Positions 31,831 through 37,279 of a stretch of DNA of 37,279 bases are shown piece after piece. Location of the stretch: positions 1-37,279 of the forward strand of contig JAHFDG010000039.1 in NCBI GenBank assembly GCA_023249105.1, in the 5' to 3' direction. Each line of letters starts with the position of its first letter. Position 1 is the stretch's first letter. The translations under genes were made by a program, and so were the position numbers. Under the pieces are notes generated by a model, which was given only the letters and a program-made list of their open reading frames with translations, searched no databases and was not told where the DNA came from. This DNA comes from Candidatus Methanoperedens sp. (GTDB lineage: Archaea; Halobacteriota; Methanosarcinia; Methanosarcinales; Methanoperedenaceae).

Positions 31831-32031
31831 CTATTTGTCTCGCGAATATGTTTCTTTTCCCTCGTGTAAAATCAGTTGATATTTTGATGCGCTATTTTCA
31901 TTCTCAACTAATTGCTGGAGGGCGTACTCTATGGCATGAGTTCTATTTGCAAATCGCTTCTTTTCAATCTGTAAATCAACCCATTTTAACAGGTTCTCAT
32001 CAAGGGCAACACTGGTTTTAATTTTAATAAT
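31831..32031 (-). CDS. Ribbon-helix-helix protein with non-canonical (ATT) start or start-lost antitoxin
   Basis: A minus-strand frame bounded by stops at 32035-32037 and 31831-31833 encodes a perfect RHH/CopG-type domain: KIKTSVALDENLLKWVDLQI, then EKKRFANRTHAIEYALQQLV, ending in a short charged tail (GKETYSRDK). No ATG, GTG or TTG lies upstream of this core within the open frame. The best candidates are consecutive ATT codons at 32031-32026. An out-of-frame ATG (32040) runs at once into TGA. Either an ATT start is used, or the start was lost by a small indel. No toxin gene follows; the gene converges on surE. Confidence 0.55.
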   Translation of the reverse strand: MIKIKTSVALDENLLKWVDLQIEKKRFANRTHAIEYALQQLVENENSASKYQLILHEGKETYSRDK

Positions 32032-32166
32032 ACTTCACATTACCCCATAATACTACCAAAATATTAAATAGTGTGTTACCCTATTATACCTGATTATACC
32101 TCAATAAGGTATTATCAATCAGTGTGGTATGCTGAATGTGAGCGACAAATATAAGGAGTAATCCAT
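32032..32166. promoter_or_regulatory. Shared divergent promoter/operator region
   Basis: Between the RHH gene and the 53-codon gene lie repeated operator-like words. On the plus strand TATTATACC and GATTATACC are adjacent at about 32081-32100, and TTACCCCATAAT and TTACCCTATTAT also recur. RHH proteins typically bind such short tandem repeats and autoregulate. A TATA-like TATTTAATATT on the minus strand is centred near 32060. Confidence 0.4.
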
Positions 32167-32328
32167 GTGGCAATACTTGAATCCAGAGATGAAAGAGTGA
32201 AACTGCTCAAGTCTGGGTTCACAGGCAAGGAGATCGAGACGGTATACGTGATTCTCAATTCCTTTGATGTCGTGGGTGTGAACTGGCATGAAATAGCTAA
32301 TCCTGGAGACTTCTGGTTTTCGATATAA
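32167..32328 (+). CDS. 53-residue protein, unknown
   Basis: It starts at GTG 32167 with AAGGAG nine nt upstream (32153-32158), the best ribosome site in this area. The protein reads MAILESRDERVKLLKSGFTG, then KEIETVYVILNSFDVVGVNW, and ends HEIANPGDFWFSI. The N-terminal half is helical and charged, and the C-terminal half is beta-like. No family was recognised. It is divergent from the RHH gene across a repeat-rich region, so the RHH protein may regulate it. Confidence 0.5.
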   Translation: MAILESRDERVKLLKSGFTGKEIETVYVILNSFDVVGVNWHEIANPGDFWFSI

Positions 32329-32481
32329 AAGGCATACTTATGAAGCTTGAAACGCTTACAAATAGAACACAAAAAATCAATAAGAGTGCTAAAGAAGGAA
32401 CCAGCCGTGAGATTTAAATACGCAGGTTTCCTACAACCCATAATTTAATATCTCTAAAATGTATAATCAACCTGAGAAAAC

Positions 32482-32943
32482 ATGATAATAAACTTCCAGC
32501 TTACCAATGTGGAATCCAAGGCATATACCACGACCGAGGATGTGCGGAAATACAAGAATATCAATATCAACTACGACGTGAATCTTAAAAACCCCTCGAT
32601 TGTGGTGCAGCATACGCCTCTCGGGGAAAAATCGGTTCTGCGGGTGGAGTACACTTTTGCCATCAATTACCTGAGCCCGAATATCGGTCATATAAGGTTT
32701 GAGGGGCTGTCCGATTATTATAGCGAGGAAGACCTGAAAGCCCTGAAGGAGAAATGGGATGCGGGGAATGCGCCAGGCGATGTGCAGAACGAGCTTGCAA
32801 ATACCATGGTTGCGAATCTTGCGCCTCTGGCATTATTGCTTTCAAAAGCGCTGGGGCTTCCGCCTTCGATGCCTGTTCCTGTGATTAATTTCCAGCAGGC
32901 GCAGCAGAAGAAGAAGGAAGAGCCGACGTATTATCATGGGTAG
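32482..32943 (+). CDS. Conserved archaeal protein, possibly SecB-like fold
   Basis: A 153-residue protein. The first ~80 residues are beta-rich (MIINFQLTNVESKAYTTTED, then NININYDVNLK and VEYTFAINYLSP), and the last 70 are helical, ending LGLPPSMPVPVINFQQAQQK. The order of a four-stranded sheet followed by helices and the Pro-rich tail resembles uncharacterised archaeal proteins sometimes described as SecB-like chaperones. This is low-confidence inference. The gene stands alone with short spacers and normal composition. Confidence 0.6.
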   Translation: MIINFQLTNVESKAYTTTEDVRKYKNININYDVNLKNPSIVVQHTPLGEKSVLRVEYTFAINYLSPNIGHIRFEGLSDYYSEEDLKALKEKWDAGNAPGDVQNELANTMVANLAPLALLLSKALGLPPSMPVPVINFQQAQQKKKEEPTYYHG

Positions 32944-33055
32944 CATTTATTTTTAAATAGTATGATGTTTAAATTTACTGAGCAAGAGAGGAATTTAATG
33001 CTTGAAATTGATTGGATAACAAAGAAGCGCAATATGAACTGAAGGGTGGAAATCC

Positions 33056-33202
33056 ATGAGTTGGGCAAGTGAACATAAATATAAACCAAAAAAGAAAAAT
33101 ATTAAAAAGAGAACCAACGTATATTCTGTCCCTGGAACTCAAGAGGTGGTCTTTAAAAATGAATGGGAAAAGAAAAAGAGATGGTGGCAATTTTGGAAGT
33201 AA
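33056..33202 (+). CDS. 48-residue basic protein, unknown
   Basis: ATG at 33056 after a GGGTGG ribosome-like site. The sequence is highly basic and aromatic: MSWASEHKYKPKKKNIKKRT, then NVYSVPGTQEVVFKNEWE, ending KKKRWWQFWK. A nucleic-acid- or membrane-associated role is possible, but no family was recognised. A 26-codon frame just upstream (32962-33042) has no clear support and may be a remnant. Confidence 0.4.
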   Translation: MSWASEHKYKPKKKNIKKRTNVYSVPGTQEVVFKNEWEKKKRWWQFWK

Positions 33203-33307
33203 CTATTCATCAACAGAGTTTTGACAGATAATTGGAACAACCGATAACTTTACAGAACCGGTGGAGGGAATATTAATATAGCTGTAAAAATCATATCATG
33301 AAAACGT

Positions 33308-33397
33308 ATGAACAATACTATGAAGATTTTGATTCTGATAGGGGTTGTGGCTTTTGTTGTGGGGTATATTCTTTATGCAACGCCATACATGAGATAA
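33308..33397 (+). CDS. 29-residue single-helix membrane peptide
   Basis: ATG 33308 to TAA 33395-33397 encodes MNNTMKILILIGVVAFVVGY followed by ILYATPYMR: one membrane helix with short polar ends. Overlapping frames exist (one from 33298 would give a Cys-rich peptide), so the choice is uncertain. It fits a small membrane protein like others in the neighbourhood. Confidence 0.3.
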   Translation: MNNTMKILILIGVVAFVVGYILYATPYMR

Positions 33398-33509
33398 ACC
33401 CGCGTATATAGCCTATGATTGCGCCATTGCCAATGCGCAGGGTTTGATTTGGTCGAGGATGAAGATAATCTTAATAGCTGTTAAGGGTGTATCAGGAAAA
33501 AGGGTGATT

Positions 33510-33773
33510 ATGCAAATCAAAGATTTTTTAAAAAAGAAATTTGAACACATATTTATAATATGCATAGCTATAATAGTTGATGTCATCCCGATAATCGCTG
33601 TTATGGTGGGGCTTTGGATTGTAAAATATTTTTCAAAATTATTTGGGTTTGAAGGATTTTATCTGATAAAAATAATCTCTACTTTTTCGGAATTATTTAT
33701 GGTAATTCTTTATATAAGCACTATAATTTTGAGCCTTAAAGCAATCTATAAGCTATTTAAAGAAGGAGAGTAA
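33510..33773 (+). CDS. Small two-helix membrane protein, unknown
   Basis: About 87 residues from ATG 33510 (MQIKDFLKKKFEHIFIICIA), which has AAGGGTGAT just upstream; longer starts at 33444 (TTG) and 33459 are possible. Two strongly hydrophobic segments (around 13-40 and 58-76) and a short charged tail ending KLFKEGE. AT-rich. It precedes the next membrane protein by 11 nt, so the two are likely cotranscribed. No family recognised. Confidence 0.55.
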   Translation: MQIKDFLKKKFEHIFIICIAIIVDVIPIIAVMVGLWIVKYFSKLFGFEGFYLIKIISTFSELFMVILYISTIILSLKAIYKLFKEGE

Positions 33774-33784
33774 TAGAGTTAACT

Positions 33785-34183
33785 ATGGCTTCTGATGCGA
33801 CTATTAAGAAATACAGAGAATTTCTCGATACTGTCACAATGGGTGAGCTTGTCAAAGCTGTTCTATTTAATATAGCATATCTTTTTACAATGACTATAAT
33901 CGGTGCTCTTTTTGTAACATTGTACGGTTATTATATTCCTATCGATTCGACGTCCACTACATCGGTATTAACTGTTGCTTTTATTTTTGCGTTCTTTGTT
34001 ATCATAGACTTTGGGCTGTTGATATCCGATAAACCAACACCTACCCTTATAGCCATGCTGCTGGTAATTGCCCCATTGTTTATAATATACAGACTTCTTA
34101 AGAGTGCAGATTTTATTCAGGTTGATAGAAGCACGCCAGCCAGAATTAAGCGGTACGTTCCCCTAAGGTTTATCAGCGGATAA
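33785..34183 (+). CDS. Four-helix membrane protein, unknown
   Basis: A 132-residue protein with an amphipathic N-terminus (MASDATIKKYREFLDTVTMG) and three to four membrane helices (~24-48, 58-77, 85-103), ending in a basic cytoplasmic tail (TPARIKRYVPLRFISG). No family recognised. It is likely cotranscribed with the preceding small membrane protein. Confidence 0.6.
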   Translation: MASDATIKKYREFLDTVTMGELVKAVLFNIAYLFTMTIIGALFVTLYGYYIPIDSTSTTSVLTVAFIFAFFVIIDFGLLISDKPTPTLIAMLLVIAPLFIIYRLLKSADFIQVDRSTPARIKRYVPLRFISG

Positions 34184-34441
34184 CAACCTTATTCTTTTAT
34201 CCTCGCCCCTTGCCTATGCGCATGGTTTGGATTTCTCCTGCGCCTCCCTAAAATTCTCGCCCTTTCCTATCAATTTCAACAAAGTCCTCAGTCTTTTAAT
34301 CCTGCACATGGACTATCTGGCTTTCACAATGCGTCTTTCCACTGATTAAAACTGTAGTATCCTGAAATTATTTTAACCCCGTAGCATTAAATAAGTAATG
34401 AATTTGTCATTAGCAGGCGCTATTTATCCTCTCGCAATATT
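34184..34441. other. Gene-free spacer
   Basis: No supported gene is visible. A segment at about 34201-34231 (TTGCCTATGCGCATGGTTTG) resembles 33421-33450 upstream of the small membrane-protein pair (TTGCCAATGCGCAGGGTTTG). The two copies bracket these two genes. The rest is mixed sequence with no strong promoter. Confidence 0.3.
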
Positions 34442-34475
34442 AAAAAAAATGTATGTGCAGGTTCAGCACCTGCAC
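34442..34475 (-). terminator. Intrinsic-type terminator of the DUF1646 gene
   Basis: A perfect 8-bp stem GTGCAGGT/ACCTGCAC with a 5-nt loop (34455-34475) is followed, in the minus-strand direction, by a run of eight T (34449-34442). It lies 22 nt beyond the DUF1646 stop codon. Confidence 0.65.
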
Positions 34476-34497
34476 GAAATATATTTATCTTGTTGAT

Positions 34498-35604
34498 TTA
34501 CACGCCTTTAATTCTCAGGACAAACAGGACAATGTAGTAAATAATCATTATCGCTGCACCAAGTGGTAGTCCAAGCCTTGCCCATTCTTTGCTTGTTATA
34601 CCAAGCTTGTTTGCTGAGATAATGTTGGGAATGTTTCCCGGAATCAACATGCCGCCGGCAATCAATAATCCCATGAGCGCAGCGTCAATACGATCCACAG
34701 TCATGCCTTTGGTAATCTCTGCTGAAGCAAGCGTGGCATTATCAAGAATTGCCGAAACCGTGTTCACCCAGTAAAGTATCTGAGCTGAGAGGTCTTTTAT
34801 GTACCACTCGATAATCGGAGTAAAACCAATCCCGAGGAAAACAAGCGCCATGACGAAGATATAAACTTTAAAGGCACGAACACCGACATCCTTTAAAGTT
34901 TCCTTCTCTTCTGCCGCGGTCAGTGTATCTTTAGCTTTTTCCTTCTGCCCTACAAAGAACATGCTCAGTATTCCGAGAGCGAGCACGCCCGGAATTATAT
35001 ATATTCCAAGCTGATTAAACAAATACCAGAAATTTTCTTGTAATTTTGTTTTTATGACAATTGTAGATAATGGCTCACCTACAGGTGTCAGTGCAGCGCC
35101 AAGACCGATTGCAAAGCAGGCAATTATCACAAGATTAATCTCTGTTTTGCGGTTCAGCTTCAGGGCGCTGACCAATTCGACAAGAAGCAATGCAGCAATG
35201 ATGGCGGTTATTACGCTTGATAATAGTCCGAGTACGACGACAATCAGGAAAACAAATACTTTTAACGGGACTTTCGCAAGTATCGAATCCGTAAAGCTTT
35301 TCAGGCTGCCACGACCATAGTGGAAAAGCAAGCCTGCAATTAAAACAGCCATGGTGATTTCAACAGGGTCTACGAGGGCTTTCTCTACCAATAAAAAATT
35401 CCATTTTGGCAGGATTTCATTTGCAGCCCCTGTCACTTTTAATAAAAAGTGATCAAGTGAAATCGCAAGTATTCCCATTATAAACAGGAAAGCTTCAAGA
35501 TTGTGTTCAATTTTTTTGATTAAAAATGGACCCAACAACACTATCAGGAATATGACAAACAAGCCTCCTGAAAGCATCATATCAGGGTTCGGTGGTAGTT
35601 CCAT
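34498..35604 (-). CDS. DUF1646 family membrane transporter
   Basis: A 368-residue polytopic protein with ten or so helices, matching the DUF1646 family of the ion-transporter (NhaD/ArsB-like) superfamily. Two half-helix motifs face each other: LTPVGEPLSTIV near residue 173 and ILDNATLASAEITKG near residue 290, with PGNIPNI near 325. Cation or anion antiport is probable, but the substrate is not known. A strong AGGAGG ribosome site precedes the ATG at 35604, and a terminator follows the stop. Confidence 0.85.
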   Translation of the reverse strand: MELPPNPDMMLSGGLFVIFLIVLLGPFLIKKIEHNLEAFLFIMGILAISLDHFLLKVTGAANEILPKWNFLLVEKALVDPVEITMAVLIAGLLFHYGRGSLKSFTDSILAKVPLKVFVFLIVVVLGLLSSVITAIIAALLLVELVSALKLNRKTEINLVIIACFAIGLGAALTPVGEPLSTIVIKTKLQENFWYLFNQLGIYIIPGVLALGILSMFFVGQKEKAKDTLTAAEEKETLKDVGVRAFKVYIFVMALVFLGIGFTPIIEWYIKDLSAQILYWVNTVSAILDNATLASAEITKGMTVDRIDAALMGLLIAGGMLIPGNIPNIISANKLGITSKEWARLGLPLGAAIMIIYYIVLFVLRIKGV

Positions 35605-35811
35605 TAAATTGCCTCCTATAACAATTTTTTGTTCTCATCACTTCGGAGTTCTTAACTTTTTTGGTTTTTATCTCTTCAAAGCGCAAAAAACGATTCGTGC
35701 AAAAACTAAAGTCATTTCCGATGGCATTATTCTCCAATTATTATATTCACCCACGTTACGGTTTGGTGAAAGTTAATTATATTACGAAGACCCTTATTAC
35801 ATTTAAGATTT

Positions 35812-37164
35812 ATGAATAATCAGGGGTTAATCGAAAAGTGGTATGCATTAGATATAGAGGCGGTTTTTCAGCGCCTGCAATCCGGCATATCGGGCTTGAA
35901 ATCGGATGATGTGAAAGCCCGTCTATTGACGATTGGTTTTAATGAACTGCCTGAAAAGAAAAAGATATCTGCCCTTGGAATTTTCCTCTCGCAATTTAAA
36001 AATTACCTGATTATTATCCTTATCGGCGCCGCAATTATTTCAGCCTTTACAGGCGAAACCACCAATGCGTATGTGATACTTTTTATTATCCTGTTCATCT
36101 CACTCCTTGGTTTTATCCAGGAATACAGGGCAGAGCGGGCGATGGAAGCCCTGAAAAAAATGGTCGCCTTTGAGGCAAAGGTGCTCTGCGACGGTGCGGT
36201 GAAAAAAATACCGATAAGGGAACTGGTACCCGGAGATATAATTTACATCGAGGCGGGGGACAGGATACCGGCAGATGCAAGGCTTGTAGAGGCAACCAAT
36301 CTTGAACTATAGAATCTTCCCTGACCGGCGAGTCCCATCCGGTATTAAAAACCACGGATGCGCTGGGCGGGGAGACGCCTGTTGCAGAACAGAAGAACAT
36401 GGTATTCATGGGCACAACTGCTGTACGGGGCAACGGCATAGCCGCAGTGGTTGGAACAGGCAAGAATACGCATATTGGCAGCATCGCGCAGATGATACAG
36501 ATGGAAGACGAGGAGCCCCCTCTTAAGATGAAATTCACAAAGCTTGCCACTTTTCTTGCAAAACTTGTTTTGCTTGCCTGCCTCATCATTTTTATCGCAG
36601 GAATACTGCGCGGGCAGGATGTTCTCCAGATGCTTGTATTTGCCGCTGCCATTGCAGTCGCAGGCATACCCGAGGCTTTGCCGTTCATAGTCACTGCCAC
36701 CCTTGCCATAGGCACCCAGAGGATGGCAAAACGCCATGCAATAATCAGAAAGCTTCCGGCAGTGGAGACGCTGGGATGCGCTACTGTCATCTGTTCCGAT
36801 AAGACAGGCACTATTACCAGAGGCGAGATGACGGTAGGGAAGGTATTCACGGATGCAATTATCGAGGTGACAGGCAGCGGTTACATCCCGGAAGGTGAAT
36901 TCCGAAAGGGCGGCGTGAAGCTCTTGCCTAAAGAGGATGCACATCTGGCAGAGCTTTTGAAAATCGGTATGCTGTGCAATAATTCATATCTCGAACACGA
37001 TGGAGGATGGCGCATAATCGGTGACCCCACAGAGGGCGCCCTGCTTGTAGCCGCAAGAAAAGCAGGCATAAGTGAAACGCATCCGCGGGTGACGGAGTTA
37101 CCCTTTGACAGCGAGCGCAGGCTCATGAGCACGCTTCACACAACCCCGCGCGGCATTACTGCGT
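35812..37164 (+). pseudogene. P-type cation-transporting ATPase, frameshifted and 3'-truncated
   Basis: The N-terminal part (35812-36312, 166 residues) has the cation-ATPase N-domain and first membrane helices up to EAGDRIPADARLVEATNLEL. A TAG then interrupts it. One base less than expected at 36307-36314 moves the reading to the frame beginning near 36315, where the protein continues with SLTGESHPV, the M4 motif AGIPEALPFIV, the phosphorylation site CSDKTGTIT and GDPTEGALLVAARK up to ERRLMSTLHTTPRG. After about 37164 the sequence no longer resembles a P-type ATPase, so the N-domain end, hinge and C-terminal membrane helices are missing. Probably inactive, unless the frameshift is a sequencing error. 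Confidence 0.85.
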
Positions 37165-37229
37165 TGCGTGCCTCGAAGCACAAGAAAGAAAGTACAACAA
37201 ACAGAACATTTGGAGGAAAGAAAAATACA

Positions 37230-37279
37230 ATGCATGTTCAAAGGGTTAAAATCCCACTGCATGGGTCTGCTCCCGTGCA
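37230..37279 (+). CDS. Start of an unidentified gene, cut by the window edge
   Basis: A clear ribosome site (GGAGG at 37212-37216) precedes ATG 37230. The 16 visible codons read MHVQRVKIPLHGSAPV and stay open to the last base. It sits where the ATPase should continue, so it may be the first gene of an inserted element (a transposase-type gene is one guess). Too short for identification. Confidence 0.4.
   Translation, partial: MHVQRVKIPLHGSAPV

Noticed and set aside
32115-32441. 108-codon minus-strand frame
   Set aside because: It opposes the 53-codon gene with a strong ribosome site and covers its promoter; no domain is visible.
32962-33042. 26-codon frame MMFKFTEQERNLMLEIDWIT...
   Set aside because: No ribosome site, no conserved pattern and very short; kept only as a note.
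1-37279. CRISPR arrays, tRNA and rRNA genes
   Set aside because: No regularly spaced direct repeats and no cloverleaf or rRNA-like sequence were recognised by reading both strands. A covariance-model scan could not be run.

Overview
The window looks like a chromosomal segment of a methane-metabolising archaeon, most likely in or near Methanosarcinales. An ANME-2d/Methanoperedens-like organism would fit, but that is inference, not proof. The support is a run of genes otherwise known from methanogens and ANME archaea (methanogenesis marker 14 with its DUF1890 and DUF1894 neighbours), archaeal pterin synthesis (MptD), archaeal ether-lipid head-group genes, a geranylgeranyl-reductase-family protein, archaeosortase A, EndoQ, ribosomal protein S17e, and several leaderless promoters with archaeal TATA boxes.

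Layout. 1-2100: toxin-antitoxin-like nucleotidyltransferase (MNT) and HEPN-like genes, flanked by two decayed copies of one short gene start. 2100-4020: an AT-rich island of small membrane proteins and lipoproteins. 4035-6943: the methanogenesis-marker operon and a TrmJ-like tRNA methyltransferase. 6948-7657: a VapBC pair. 7735-9138: a large T4SS-pilin-like secreted protein that resembles Patescibacteria/CPR proteins, apparently without its normal start. 9184-10624: a membrane-anchored protein and a UPF0175/DUF3368 toxin-antitoxin pair. 10685-14762: a tightly packed minus-strand operon (membrane protein, GGR-family reductase, ArtA, archaetidylserine decarboxylase, archaetidylserine synthase, MptD), which links lipid head-group synthesis to lipid anchoring of surface proteins. 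14895-17589: a two-gene homospermidine cassette. 17733-20454: a structured leader ORF, argH, and a CorA-like transporter. 20455-23728: a TolB-like propeller, EndoQ, a TusA-like protein and a nitroreductase. 23828-28656: two related PAS-histidine kinases and a single-domain response regulator. 28832-30798: rps17e-dapA-leader ORF-dapB. 30931-31716: surE. 31717-34183: small and orphan genes. 34498-37279: a DUF1646 transporter and a broken P-type ATPase that runs into an unrelated gene start at the window edge.

The most unusual signal is a repeated, highly palindromic leader module directly in front of both argH and dapB. Each copy encodes a short ORF (48 and 27 codons) whose TGA overlaps the ATG of the biosynthetic gene. 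Each contains a series of perfect stem-loops with 3-6 nt loops, shares an exact 22-nt block with the other, and has a last hairpin that folds onto the start codon. It may be a translation-coupled attenuator family or an in-frame palindromic repeat element. Nothing else in the window explains it. No rRNA, tRNA, CRISPR array or complete insertion sequence was seen.
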